A stretch of 64,000 nt of DNA from Nocardioides sp. URHA0020 (GTDB lineage: Bacteria; Actinomycetota; Actinomycetes; Propionibacteriales; Nocardioidaceae). Under the pieces are notes generated by a model. That model saw only the letters and a list, made by a program, of their open reading frames with translations, was not told the origin of the DNA and ran no database searches. The DNA is taken from assembly GCF_000620705.1 (NCBI RefSeq), contig NZ_KK211170.1, positions 194,836 to 258,835 on the forward strand. Reading direction: 5' to 3'. The translations under genes and the position numbers were made by a program. This document shows, piece after piece, positions 51,303 to 60,202 of the stretch; position 1 is the first letter of the stretch, and the number at the start of each line of letters is the position of its first letter.

Positions 51303-52009
51303 GCGACGAGGCGGTCCGGGTGGTCGTCCACGACCGAGGTCGCGACCTGTCCGGCGTCGTCCGCCCCGGGGAGGCGTGGGCGGTCGCTGCTCGTCGCACC
51401 TGCGCCAGCGTGCACGCCGAGCCGGTGCCGCGCGACCTCTCCGGCGAGGTCAAGGAGTTCGACGTCGACCACGACGAGCGCCTCACCGTGCGGGCGATGA
51501 CGCGGGGTGACCTGGCCGACGTGCTGCGCTGGCGCCGGTCCGAGCACGTACGCCGGTGGTGGGCCGCCGAGGGCGAGCCGACGGCCGATGGGCTCGGCGC
51601 CCGCTACGGCCCGCGCATCGACGGGATGAGCCCCACCCGGATGTGGGTCGCGGAGGTCAACGGACGCTCGGTGGGCTTCCTGCAGGACTACCGGATCGCC
51701 GACTACCCCGACTACGCGCTGCTGGCTCCCGACCCGGAGGCGATCGGGGTCGACTACGCCCTGGCCGAGGAGTGGAGCGGCCGCGGTCTGGGCGCACGCG
51801 TGCTGTGGACGTGGATGGTCCGGACCCGGCACCGGTTCCCCGAGGCGACGACGTACTTCGCGGCGCCCGACCACCGCAACGTCGCGTCGCTGCGGATGCT
51901 GGCCAAGGCCGGCTTCACCTCCGGCCTGTGGTTCGACGAGGTGCAGGAGGACGGCAGCGTCGACACGGTCGTCGGCTGCTCCCTCGATGTGGCCCGCGTC
52001 CTGGGATGA
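51299..52009 (+). CDS. GNAT acetyltransferase with N-terminal extension
   Basis: 236 aa from GTG 51299, overlapping the previous stop. Residues 1-60 are an extension without a recognised domain (VRVVVHDRGRDLSGVVRPGEAW). From about 62 the GNAT domain reads LTVRAMTRGDLADVLRWRRSEHVRRWWAAEG, VGFLQDYRIADYPDY, then the CoA loop ALAEEWSGRGLGARVLWTWM and AAPDHRNVASLRMLAKAGF. It resembles aminoglycoside 6'-acetyltransferases and siderophore-type acylases; the true substrate is open. Confidence 0.82.
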   Translation: MSDEAVRVVVHDRGRDLSGVVRPGEAWAVAARRTCASVHAEPVPRDLSGEVKEFDVDHDERLTVRAMTRGDLADVLRWRRSEHVRRWWAAEGEPTADGLGARYGPRIDGMSPTRMWVAEVNGRSVGFLQDYRIADYPDYALLAPDPEAIGVDYALAEEWSGRGLGARVLWTWMVRTRHRFPEATTYFAAPDHRNVASLRMLAKAGFTSGLWFDEVQEDGSVDTVVGCSLDVARVLG

Positions 52010-52016
52010 TCACCAG

Positions 52017-52862
52017 GTGACCACCCACCTGCTCCGCCTCCCGTCCGGCCCCGTCGACCTCGACGCGCTCCCCACCGATGCGACGCCGGGCTTCGACGGG
52101 GGGAAGAAGAAGGGCAGGGCGGCGCTGTCCGCGCTCGGACCCGACCTCGCCGACCTCCAGGAGCGGCTGTTCGCCGAAGGCCGCGCCACCGGCTCCCGAC
52201 GACGGGTGCTGCTGGTGCTGCAGGGCATGGACACCTCGGGCAAGGGCGGCGTGCTCAAGCACACGGTGGGGCTGGTCGACCCGCAGGGCGTCCGCATCTC
52301 GTCGTTCAAGGCACCGACCGAGGACGAGCTCGCCCACGACTTCCTGTGGCGCATCCGCAACGTGACACCGGCACCCGGCTACCTCGGCGTCTTCGACCGG
52401 TCCCACTACGAGGACGTCCTGATCGCCCGGGTCAACGGGCTGGCGAGCCCCGAGGAGATCGAGCGCCGCTACGACGCGATCAACGAGTTCGAGCGGGAGC
52501 TGGTCGAGGACGGCACGGTCGTCCTCAAGTGCCTGCTGCACATCAGCAGCAGCACCCAGCGGGAGCGGCTGCTGGCCCGGCTGGACAACCCCGAGAAGTA
52601 CTGGAAGTACGAGCCGGGCGACGTCGACGTCCGTGCCCGGTGGGACGACTACCGCGCGGCGTACCGGATCGCGCTGGAGCGCACGCACACCGAGCACGCG
52701 CCGTGGCACGTGGTGCCCAGCGACCACAAGTGGTACCGCAACCTCGCGGTGGGGAGGCTGCTCCTCGACGCCCTGCGCGGCATGGACCTCGGCTGGCCCC
52801 CGGCCGACTTCGACGTGGACGCAGAACGGGCCAGGCTGCTCGCGCTGGACGCGAGCACCTGA
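52017..52862 (+). CDS. ppk2: Polyphosphate kinase 2 family protein
   Basis: 281 aa from GTG 52017; GATGAT (52005-52010) ends 6 nt upstream, a leaderless arrangement. PPK2 features: Walker A VLQGMDTSGKGGVLKHTV near residue 71, Walker B VFDRSHYEDVLIARV, lid HISSSTQRERLLARLDNPEKYWKY, and NLAVGRLLLDAL at the C-terminus. It phosphorylates AMP, ADP or GDP with polyphosphate. The lid and single domain fit the class that accepts AMP, but this cannot be settled from sequence. Confidence 0.92.
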   Translation: MTTHLLRLPSGPVDLDALPTDATPGFDGGKKKGRAALSALGPDLADLQERLFAEGRATGSRRRVLLVLQGMDTSGKGGVLKHTVGLVDPQGVRISSFKAPTEDELAHDFLWRIRNVTPAPGYLGVFDRSHYEDVLIARVNGLASPEEIERRYDAINEFERELVEDGTVVLKCLLHISSSTQRERLLARLDNPEKYWKYEPGDVDVRARWDDYRAAYRIALERTHTEHAPWHVVPSDHKWYRNLAVGRLLLDALRGMDLGWPPADFDVDAERARLLALDAST

Positions 52863-52883
52863 CCCGTTCTGGGTGTGACGAAC

Positions 52884-53579
52884 TCAGGTCCGACGCGTCC
52901 AGCCCTTGATGGTGCTGGGGGCGAACTTCGCGTCGCCCTTGAAGACGATCTTCCAGTTGTACCGGCCGCTCCGCGGGGCCGGCAGGATCACGGTGAACTT
53001 GCCCTTGCGGTTGGCCCGCAACGACTTGTACTTCTTGTACTTCCCGTGCTTCTTCTTGAAGACGACGATCTTGACCTTCTTGGCGGGCGACACCTTGCCC
53101 TTGAAGCCGGCGTGCCTGCCGGAGAGCGTCGTGGTCGTGAGCTTGCGCTGCGTCTTCAGGCTCTTGATCGAGGACACGGCCGGGGCGAAGGTCCCCTGGT
53201 AGTTGGAACCGCCGCTGTAGATCACCCGGTAGCTGGCGTTGCCCGCAGCCTTGATGGTCTTGTAGAGGTAGGCGTCCTGCGACCGGAGGATGGTCTTCCA
53301 GGACTGGCCGGCGAGTCGACGCTGGACCGACACGGTGCCCGCGTAGACCGTCTGGGTGCCGGGCGCGGTGACGTTGATCGAGACGGAGAGGCTGTCCCCG
53401 TACGTGGGCGCTCCGGGCTGCGACTTGTAGCTGGGGTAGAGCCACGGCTTGCTGCTCGTGCCGCTGATGATCGTGACCTTGGTGGCCGCGGCCGCCGGAC
53501 TGGTCGTGGCGACCAGCGTGAGTGACGTTGCAGCGAGGGTCGTTGCAACGAGAGAGCCGATGATTCGGCGTACGTTCAT
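52884..53579 (-). CDS. Secreted Ig-like/adhesin-type protein of unknown function
   Basis: 231 aa from ATG 53577-53579; AGGACACC precedes it. The signal peptide is IIGSLVATTLAATSLTLVATTSPAAAA, cleavage near residue 31. The mature part is beta-rich and basic, with VTIISGTSSKPWLYPSYKSQPGA, GTVSVQRRLAGQSWKTILRS and a lysine-rich KVKIVVFKKKHGKYKKYKSLRANRKGKF, like the Ig-like and FlgD-type repeat modules found in nocardioform secreted proteins. Function is unknown. Confidence 0.82.
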   Translation of the reverse strand: MNVRRIIGSLVATTLAATSLTLVATTSPAAAATKVTIISGTSSKPWLYPSYKSQPGAPTYGDSLSVSINVTAPGTQTVYAGTVSVQRRLAGQSWKTILRSQDAYLYKTIKAAGNASYRVIYSGGSNYQGTFAPAVSSIKSLKTQRKLTTTTLSGRHAGFKGKVSPAKKVKIVVFKKKHGKYKKYKSLRANRKGKFTVILPAPRSGRYNWKIVFKGDAKFAPSTIKGWTRRT

Positions 53580-53692
53580 AAAAGGTGTCCTCCCGGAAGT
53601 GGCATCTCCACCGGATGCCAGGCTCTGACTACCCGACGGTGGTAGTCCTCAAACCGGACAGGCGAACAGGTCCATACCCCTAGGGTTGGCCC

Positions 53693-54481
53693 GTGATCGA
53701 GACCGTCGCCGTGACCCGCTACGTCACCCCCCTGCGGGAGGGCGGCAGCCTGCCCGGGATCGTCGAGGGGGCGGACCTCGGGACCTACGTCTGCAAGTTC
53801 CGCGGCGCCGGGCAGGGACCGCGGGTGCTGGTCGCCGAGGTGGTCGTCGGCGAGCTCGCCCGACGGATCGGGCTGCGCACTCCTCGCCTGGTCGCGCTCG
53901 ACCTCGATCCGGAGATCGCCCGCTACGAGGCGGACGAGGAGGTCCAGGACCTCCTCAACGCGAGCGCCGGGCTCAACCTGGGCGCCGACTTCCTGGGCGG
54001 CTCGTTCGGGTACGACGGCTTGAGCGAGGTCGGGCAGTCCGACGACGGTGTGGCAGCCAAGATCCTCTGGCTCGACGCGTTCACCGCCAACGTGGACCGG
54101 TCCTGGCGCAACCCCAATCTGCTGGTCTGGCACGGGCGGCTGTGGGTGATCGACCACGGTGCCTCCCTGTACTTCCACCACGGGTGGCCGGGCGGGTCCC
54201 TGGAGAGGGACGGTGCTGCCGCCAGGTTCGCCGACCAGCCCTGGAAGCCCGACGACCACGTGCTGCTGTCCCACACGGTCGAGCTGCCCCGAGCCGACCG
54301 GGAGATCAGCGCCCTGCTCTCCAAGGACGTCTTCGCCGAGGTCCTCGACGAGGTGCCGGACGTCTGGCTCGAGCCCGTGCCCGGCGCGGACACGCCGGAC
54401 GCCGTACGGGCCGCCTACGTCGCGTTCCTCACCGCCCGGCTGGGCACCCGGCAGTGGCTGCCGGAGGTCGCGGCGCCATGA
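53693..54481 (+). CDS. HipA-like kinase family protein
   Basis: 262 aa from GTG 53693; TAGGGT (53681-53686) is 6 nt upstream, giving a leaderless start. It matches the HipA-like kinase family that accompanies DUF3037: GTYVCKFRGAGQGPRVLVAEVVVGELARRIGL near the N-terminus (ATP-loop and Lys), WLDAFTANVDRSWRNPNLLVWHGRLWVIDHGASLYF (catalytic Asp/Asn and metal-binding DHG). Canonical HipA toxins are longer and sit next to HipB; no HipB-like protein is nearby. The target is unknown. Confidence 0.87.
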   Translation: MIETVAVTRYVTPLREGGSLPGIVEGADLGTYVCKFRGAGQGPRVLVAEVVVGELARRIGLRTPRLVALDLDPEIARYEADEEVQDLLNASAGLNLGADFLGGSFGYDGLSEVGQSDDGVAAKILWLDAFTANVDRSWRNPNLLVWHGRLWVIDHGASLYFHHGWPGGSLERDGAAARFADQPWKPDDHVLLSHTVELPRADREISALLSKDVFAEVLDEVPDVWLEPVPGADTPDAVRAAYVAFLTARLGTRQWLPEVAAP

Positions 54482-54858
54482 GCGGTCTCTCCTACCAGTA
54501 CGTCGTGCTCCGGTGCGTGCCGCGCGTCGACCGCGAGGAGTTCGTCAACGTCGGCGTGGTGCTCTACTGCCACGCCACCGACTTCCTGGCCATGGCCTGG
54601 CACGTGGAGGCCGGGCGGCTCCGCGCGCTCGACCCCGGCATCGACGTCGACCAGGTCCGGGACGCGTTGACCTTCATCGACGGCGTCTGCGCCGGTGACC
54701 AGCGCGGGGGAGCGGCGGCGGCCGCACCGGTCAGCCAGCGCTTCGGCTTCCTCAAGGCGCCGCGCAGCACGGTGCTCCAGCCCGGCCCGGTGCACGGCGG
54801 CATGACGGCCGACCCGGCGCGCCAGCTGGAGCACCTCCTGGAGCGCCTCGTCGGCTAG
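54478..54858 (+). CDS. DUF3037 protein
   Basis: 126 aa; the ATG 54478 overlaps the kinase stop. It begins YQYVVLRCVPRVDREEFVNVGVVLYCHATDFLAMAW, the hallmark of DUF3037, followed by LRALDPGIDVDQVRDALTFIDGVCAG. In many bacteria DUF3037 is the constant partner of the HipA-like kinase encoded before it. No function is known. Its TAG stop shares the palindrome CTAG (54855-54858) with the convergent MFS gene. Confidence 0.88.
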   Translation: MSGLSYQYVVLRCVPRVDREEFVNVGVVLYCHATDFLAMAWHVEAGRLRALDPGIDVDQVRDALTFIDGVCAGDQRGGAAAAAPVSQRFGFLKAPRSTVLQPGPVHGGMTADPARQLEHLLERLVG

Positions 54859-56057
54859 CAGCGACGACGGGCGACGAGCAGCGCGGTCGCCGCCGTGGCC
54901 GACACCGCCGCGGCCAGCACGAACGGCGCGTCGCCACCGGCGGTGAGGAGGAGCCCCGCGCCGGCCGTGCCCGCGGCGCTGCCGGCGTTGATCGCCGTGG
55001 TCACCCACGTCGACGCCTCGGTCCGCTGCTCGGGCGGCACCAGCTCGTCCGCGGCGGTGTAAGAGACCACGTAGATCGGGGCCGCCGCTGCGCCGGACAG
55101 CACGAGGCAGGCCCCGACCAGCACCAGGTGGGGCGCGGCGAGCAGGACTCCGACGTGCGCGGTCGCGGTGACCAGGAGCAGCGCGCCCAGGGTCGGCACC
55201 CACGACGGCTCGCCACGCAGCCGCGTCCAGGCCACCCCGGCGGCGATGGCGCCGACGGCCGCCGCCGCCTCGATCAGTCCGAGCACGCTGGGGCGACCCG
55301 CCCGGTCGGCCAGCGCGGCGACGCCCGTGAAGCAGGCCGCGGACGCGGTGCCGAACATGAGCATCACGACCAGCAGCCGCCGGAACGTCGCCCGCCGCAG
55401 GACGCCCGCGGGCCCGCCGCCCGGCGCCAGCCCGGCCGGGCGGGTGTGACCCCCGGCGGCAGGGACGTACGGCGAGGTCACGAGCGCCGTGGTGCCGAGG
55501 GTGATGAGGACTGCGGCAACGAGCAGCCCGGTCCGCGCCGGGCCGGTCGCCAGGACCACGCTGGCAGCGACCGGGCCGACCAGGTGAAGCGACTCCTCGG
55601 CGATCGAGTCGAGGGAGTAGGCCACCCGTCGGGCCGGTCCCTCCTCGGCGATCTCGCGCCACTGCGCCCGCATGGCGGGGCCGAGGGCGGGACCGCTGAC
55701 GCCGAGCGCGACGCCCAGGAGGAGCCACAGCCAGTCCGGGTGGGACCCGGTGGCGAGGAGCGCGACGGCGACCAGCGTGGCGACGTACGCCGCGGCGTAG
55801 ACCGGCAGCACGCGGCGCTGGCCGTGCCGGTCCACGAGACGGGACTGGAGCGGCATCGACAGGGAGGCCAGGGCCAGCGCGGCCGCGGCGGAGGCGGCGA
55901 CCGCGAACGAGCCGCTCGCGTCGCGGATGGTGAAGAGCAGGCAGAGCGGGAGCAGTCCGTAGGCAAGCCGGCCGACGAGCGCGAGCGCGAACGTGCGCGG
56001 CACGGCGGGGCCGGACAGGACCAGGCGGATGCTCCCGGCGTGGGTGACGCCGAGCAT
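54855..56057 (-). CDS. MFS transporter
   Basis: 400 aa from ATG 56055-56057. About 12 helices: TFALALVGRLAYGLLPLCLLF, a motif-A-like loop SRLVDRHGQRRVLPVY, then VSGPALGPAMRAQW and SLDSIAEESLHLVGPVAASVVL. In the second half, ADELVPPEQRTEASTWVTTAINAGSAAGTAG is typical of the YcaD/SET-like exporter branch. The substrate is unknown. A 7-bp inverted repeat CTAGGTC/GACCTAG brackets its upstream region (56073-56079, 56150-56156). Confidence 0.88.
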   Translation of the reverse strand: MLGVTHAGSIRLVLSGPAVPRTFALALVGRLAYGLLPLCLLFTIRDASGSFAVAASAAAALALASLSMPLQSRLVDRHGQRRVLPVYAAAYVATLVAVALLATGSHPDWLWLLLGVALGVSGPALGPAMRAQWREIAEEGPARRVAYSLDSIAEESLHLVGPVAASVVLATGPARTGLLVAAVLITLGTTALVTSPYVPAAGGHTRPAGLAPGGGPAGVLRRATFRRLLVVMLMFGTASAACFTGVAALADRAGRPSVLGLIEAAAAVGAIAAGVAWTRLRGEPSWVPTLGALLLVTATAHVGVLLAAPHLVLVGACLVLSGAAAAPIYVVSYTAADELVPPEQRTEASTWVTTAINAGSAAGTAGAGLLLTAGGDAPFVLAAAVSATAATALLVARRRC

Positions 56058-56182
56058 GAGGGTTCTCCGGATCTAGGTCACACCGCGACGCAGAGCGCGG
56101 CGAGGAACGGGTCTCGAGGGCGGGCGCCTGGAGACGCCGGCCGGGAGACGACCTAGTGCTGCTGAGAAGTCATGGCGCCACG

Positions 56183-56842
56183 CTAGCCCACGAGCCCGTG
56201 CTCGTGGGCGAAGACCACGATCTGCACGCGGTCGCGCAGGTCGAGCTTGCGCAGGATCGCGCCGACGTGGGTCTTGACCGTCGACTCGCTCGCGAAGATC
56301 TGGCCCGCGATCTCGGTGTTGGAGCGACCCTTGGCGACCGCTCCGAACACCTCGCGCTCCTTCTCCGTCAGCGCGAGGTACGCCGGCGGGGTCGGCGCCT
56401 GGGTGCGGAACTGACCCTCCAGCAGCGTCGACAGGTCGGTCGGCGCGAGCACCGCGTTGCCGGCGTGCACCGTGCGGATGGCGTCGCGCAGCATGATCGG
56501 GGTCGTGCCCTTGAGCAGGAAGCCGCTGGCGCCGTACCGGATCGCGGTCGCCGCCCGGTCGTCGAGGTTGAAGGTCGTCAGCACGATGACGCGCACCGGC
56601 TTCTCGCGCCGCGCCGCGCGATCGGGCACGAAGATCTGCCGGGTCGCCTCGACGCCGTCCATCTCCGGCATCCGGATGTCCATCAGCACGACGTCGGGGG
56701 AGAGCTCGTCGACCAGCCGGACCGCGGCAAGGCCGTCGGCGGCGGCGCCCACGACCTCCATCCCCTCCTGGGCGTCCACGATGACGCGCACCCCCTCGCG
56801 GAAGAGCTCCTGGTCGTCGACCAGCAGGACCTGGATCGTCAT
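56183..56842 (-). CDS. NarL/FixJ-type response regulator
   Basis: 219 aa from ATG 56840-56842, chosen because it overlaps the kinase stop by 4 nt; a frame extension to 56863 lacks support. Receiver: LLVDDQELFREGV, Asp in VVLMDIRMPEMDGVEATR, Lys in ASGFLLKGTTP. The LuxR helix-turn-helix is LTEKEREVFGAVAKGRSNTEIAGQIFASESTVKTHVGAIL. It is co-expressed with the kinase; targets are unknown but could include the VanX-like operon upstream. Confidence 0.94.
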   Translation of the reverse strand: MTIQVLLVDDQELFREGVRVIVDAQEGMEVVGAAADGLAAVRLVDELSPDVVLMDIRMPEMDGVEATRQIFVPDRAARREKPVRVIVLTTFNLDDRAATAIRYGASGFLLKGTTPIMLRDAIRTVHAGNAVLAPTDLSTLLEGQFRTQAPTPPAYLALTEKEREVFGAVAKGRSNTEIAGQIFASESTVKTHVGAILRKLDLRDRVQIVVFAHEHGLVG

Positions 56843-58077
56843 CGCGAGCGCACCGGGACCCACGCCGTGGCCGTGAAGGTCGGACCGCCGGCCTCCTCGC
56901 GACGCCGTACGTCGAGCCGCCCCCCGACCGACTCCAGCCGTCGCCGCATGCCCTCCAGCCCCTGCCCGACGTGCTCGGGGATCGGCGCGGCCATGACGAG
57001 CGGCTGCGTCTCCGGCGCGCTGGTGTCGATCACGTTGCGCACCTCGATGCGCAGCTCACCCTCCCAGTGCCGCTCCACCAGCACCGGCTGGCCCCGGCGT
57101 CCGTGCTTGATCGCGTTGGTCAGCATCTCCTGGAGCACCCGGAAGGCCACCACCTCGAGCTCGGGCGGCAGCGGCTGCGGGGTCCCGACCTCGGTCGAGG
57201 CGACCTCGTGCCCGGACGCGCGAACGCCGTCGACGAGGCTGTCCAGGCCCCCGCCCCGGGGCGGCGCCGTGCTGCTGCCGTTGCTGGCGCTGAGCACCTG
57301 CCGGACGTCGTGGAGGGAGGTGCGTGCGGTGGTCGCGATGTTGGTCATCGTCTGCTTCAGGGCGCGGGTGTCGACGTCCTCGAGGTACTGCGCCGACTCG
57401 GCCTGGGCCAGGATCACGGCCAGCGAGTGGCCGACGACGTCGTGCACGTCCTGGGCGAGCCGGGCCTGGCTCTCGCGCAGCCGGGCGATCTCCTCGGCCT
57501 GGTCGCGCTCCGCCTCGGCGGTGACCTGGGACTCCCGGGACTGGCTCGCGCGCGCCGAGAACCGCAGCGCCAGGCCGGCCAGCCACGGCACCCCGAGGAC
57601 CGACATGCCGAGGACGGCAGCGCTGATCTGCCAGCGATCGCTGAACCGCGCCGTCGTGTCGACCAGCGACCGGAAGCCGGCAGTCTCCATCGCGCGGTAG
57701 AAGATGCTCGAGTCGATCCAGAGCACCGCGACCGCTGCCGCGGCCGGGATCGAGAGCGCGCTCGCCCAGACGGTCGTGGCGCTTCCCCACCGCGCCGCGC
57801 CGAAGGCGACGGCGCCGATGGCCAGCTCGATCATCAGCAGCTGTGTCTCGGTGACAACCTGGACGGCACAGACGACCCAGACCAGCGCCAGCGCGGCCGC
57901 GGGCAGCCGGCGGGCCAGCGCGACGGAGGTCGCGATCCCGAGCGTGACCAGGATGGCCGCCGGCCGCGGGTCGGGCGCGTAGTAGGAGGTCTGCAAGCGC
58001 AGCACCTCGAGGACGCCGAGCAGGAGCACGACGACGCCGGCTGCGACATCGGGAGCCCACGGACGCCAGGAGGTCAT
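56839..58077 (-). CDS. Sensor histidine kinase (HisKA_3, NarL-system type)
   Basis: 412 aa from ATG 58075-58077 with GCGGGG-type purines upstream; an in-frame GTG 45 nt earlier is an alternative. Five or six N-terminal helices (VAAGVVVLLLGVLEVLRL through VLGMSVLGVPWLAGLALRFS) form a membrane sensor. A coiled coil leads to the H box RLAQDVHDVVGHSLAVILAQ, then NAIKHGRRGQ and the G box GQGLEGMRRRLESVGG. It lies 41 bp after the D-Ala ligase gene on the same strand and could be co-transcribed with it. Confidence 0.93.
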   Translation of the reverse strand: MTSWRPWAPDVAAGVVVLLLGVLEVLRLQTSYYAPDPRPAAILVTLGIATSVALARRLPAAALALVWVVCAVQVVTETQLLMIELAIGAVAFGAARWGSATTVWASALSIPAAAAVAVLWIDSSIFYRAMETAGFRSLVDTTARFSDRWQISAAVLGMSVLGVPWLAGLALRFSARASQSRESQVTAEAERDQAEEIARLRESQARLAQDVHDVVGHSLAVILAQAESAQYLEDVDTRALKQTMTNIATTARTSLHDVRQVLSASNGSSTAPPRGGGLDSLVDGVRASGHEVASTEVGTPQPLPPELEVVAFRVLQEMLTNAIKHGRRGQPVLVERHWEGELRIEVRNVIDTSAPETQPLVMAAPIPEHVGQGLEGMRRRLESVGGRLDVRRREEAGGPTFTATAWVPVRSR

Positions 58078-58118
58078 GCCGTCACCACCCCGCAATGGAA
58101 CCATGACCTGCGCGTCGG

Positions 58119-59057
58119 TCACCGATGCGCGCCGCGGACGAGCTCGTCGAGGAGCTCGGCGTACGTCATCCCGGCGGCGGCGAACATCCGCGGCACCTGC
58201 GAGTGCTCGGTCATCCCGGGGACGGTGTTGACCTCGTTGAGCACCGGTCCGTGCTCGGTCAGGAAGAAGTCGATCCTCGCGACGCCGGAGCAGCCGAGGG
58301 CGTCGTACGCCGTGAGCGCCGCCTCCTTGAGCGCCTTGGCCTCGACGTCCTCGAGCGGAGCGGGGACCCGCAGGTCGGCGTGGCCGCCGTACTTGGCGTC
58401 GTAGTCGAAGAGCCCGGCCGCCACGATCTCCAGCGCCGGCGGGACGAAGAGCGACCCGTCGACGCGACGCAGCACCGCGACGTCGATCTCGCGGGCGGTG
58501 ACGAGGTCCTCGACGAGCGCACGGTCGTCGAGGGCGAGCGCGGCGTCGAGCGCCGGCCCGAGGCCCGCCGGCTCGGTCACCAGGCTGACGCCGTGGCTGG
58601 AGCCGGCGGCGACGGGCTTGACCACCACCGGGTGGGTCCACCGCTCGTGGGCCGCGGTCGCGGCGGTCACCAGGTGCCCCGGCGTGGTGGCGAGACCCAC
58701 CGCGGCCGCGACGAGCTTGGTGACCCACTTGTCCATGGCGAGGGCCCCGGGTCGCAGCCCCGAGCCGACGTAGGCCAGGCCGGCGAGCTCGCAGAGCGCG
58801 GCGAGCGCGCCGTCCTCGCCGCGCGGGCCGTGCACGACGGGGAAGACCACGTCGCACCCGCGCAGGACCTGGGCGGCGCCGGAGAGCCCGATCGGCCGGA
58901 GGCCGCGGTCGCGCCAGGTGCCGTCGCGGTCGATGGTGAGCGGCACGACGTCGTACGACGTGGGGTCGAGCGCGCCCGCCACGGAGGCCGCGGAGGCCAG
59001 GGAGACGTCGTGCTCGCAGCTCTGCCCACCACCGACGACCGCGACGCGGGTCCTCAC
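58119..59057 (-). CDS. D-alanine-D-alanine ligase family protein
   Basis: 312 aa from GTG 59055-59057, overlapping the racemase stop by 4 nt. ATP-grasp Ddl features are present: VVGGGQSCEHDVSLASA, HGPRGEDGALAALCELAG, VVKPVAAGSSHGVSLV, RIDFF and LNEVNTVPGMTEHSQVPRM. The omega loop reads FDYDAKYGG, the Tyr-x-x-Lys-Tyr form of D-Ala-D-Ala ligases rather than the VanA/B depsipeptide form. Divergences: AREIDVAVL where Gly is usual, and a short length. The product is probably D-Ala-D-Ala or D-Ala-D-X. Confidence 0.87.
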   Translation of the reverse strand: MRTRVAVVGGGQSCEHDVSLASAASVAGALDPTSYDVVPLTIDRDGTWRDRGLRPIGLSGAAQVLRGCDVVFPVVHGPRGEDGALAALCELAGLAYVGSGLRPGALAMDKWVTKLVAAAVGLATTPGHLVTAATAAHERWTHPVVVKPVAAGSSHGVSLVTEPAGLGPALDAALALDDRALVEDLVTAREIDVAVLRRVDGSLFVPPALEIVAAGLFDYDAKYGGHADLRVPAPLEDVEAKALKEAALTAYDALGCSGVARIDFFLTEHGPVLNEVNTVPGMTEHSQVPRMFAAAGMTYAELLDELVRGAHR

Positions 59058-60202
59058 GACAGGCTCCGCAGGTGGGAGGTCGAGCGGGGATGACGCTCGA
59101 CCCGCGCGCCGATGCCGGTGACGACCTCGTGCTCGATCGTCTCGGCCCACGAGGCCCACTCGGCGACGGTCGGCTCGCCGTACGCCCCCGGGCCGAAGAG
59201 GGTCACGGTCTCGCCGGCGTCGACGCCGCGGCTGCCGAGGTCGACGACCAGCTGGTCCATCGAGATCCGGCCGACGACGGGACGACGTACGCCGCGGACC
59301 TGCACCTCGGCGTGCCCTGAGGCCAGCCGCGGCAGCCCGTCGGCGTACCCGAGCGGCACCAGCCCCAGGTGCGTGGCGGCGGCGGTCCGGTGGGTGTGGC
59401 CATAGCCGACGGGAGTGCCGCCGCGGACCCGCCGCACCTGGAGGATCGGCGCGGTGAGCGTCATCGCGGGCTGGAGCCGCGTCGAGCGGGACGGGTCGAT
59501 GCCGACCAGCCCCGCGCCCACGCGGCTCATCGTGTGGTGGCTGCGCGGGTCGGTGAGGGTCGCGGCGGTCGCGGCCAGGTGCCGGTCGCGCGGGCGCAGG
59601 CCGACGGACCGGGCGGTCTCGAGGGCCCACGCGAAGCGGGTGCGCCCGAGCGCGTTGCACTCGTCGGCCGGCTGGTCGGCGCAGCCGAGGTGCCCCATCA
59701 CGCCCACGACCTCGACCTGGCCCTGCTGCTCGGCCCGCCGAGCCGCCCGGCACAGGGCCGCCCAGCTCGCCGGGTCGGCACCGTCGCGGGCCATGCCGGT
59801 GTCGAGGTGGAGGTGGATCCTGCTGCGCCCGGGCGTCGCCGCGACCGCCGCCAGGTGCAGCAGGCTCGGGACCGCGACGTCGACGTCACGGACGGCTGCC
59901 GTGGCGAAGTCGGCGTCGGCCGGGTTGAGCCAGCTGAGCAGGGGGACGGCGAGGCCGGCGTCGCGCAGCAGCCAGGCCTCGTCGAGGGTGGTGACACCGA
60001 GCCGGGTGGCGCCGTTGGCCAGTGCCGTCCGCGCGACGTCGACCGCGCCGTGCCCGAAGCCGTCGGCCTTGACCACGGCCATCAGCTCGCCGCCCGCGCG
60101 TCCGGCCAGCAGACGGGTGTTGTGGGCGACGGCGTCGAGGTCGACGTCGAGGCGCGCTCGGCTGCAGGTGCTGCCCCGCGGCGCGACCGCCAGCCCGCTC
60201 AC
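59054..60202 (-). CDS. Alanine racemase family protein
   Basis: 382 aa from GTG 60200-60202, overlapping the dipeptidase stop (GTGA). The PLP-binding Lys is K45 in AVVKADGFGHGA (canonical: AVVKANAYGHG, so three substitutions beside the lysine). RMS-type MSRVGAGLVGIDPSRS, PVGYGHTHRT with the catalytic Tyr region, LGLVPLGYADGLPRLAS and GRISMDQLVVDLG are all present. It has no membrane domain, unlike VanT. It makes D-Ala or possibly D-Ser for the ligase encoded next. Confidence 0.9.
   Translation of the reverse strand: MSGLAVAPRGSTCSRARLDVDLDAVAHNTRLLAGRAGGELMAVVKADGFGHGAVDVARTALANGATRLGVTTLDEAWLLRDAGLAVPLLSWLNPADADFATAAVRDVDVAVPSLLHLAAVAATPGRSRIHLHLDTGMARDGADPASWAALCRAARRAEQQGQVEVVGVMGHLGCADQPADECNALGRTRFAWALETARSVGLRPRDRHLAATAATLTDPRSHHTMSRVGAGLVGIDPSRSTRLQPAMTLTAPILQVRRVRGGTPVGYGHTHRTAAATHLGLVPLGYADGLPRLASGHAEVQVRGVRRPVVGRISMDQLVVDLGSRGVDAGETVTLFGPGAYGEPTVAEWASWAETIEHEVVTGIGARVERHPRSTSHLRSLS

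Noticed and set aside
53693..54481. Canonical HipAB toxin-antitoxin module
   Set aside because: The kinase is short, lacks the N-terminal HipA subdomain, and no HTH antitoxin is adjacent; the partner is DUF3037.
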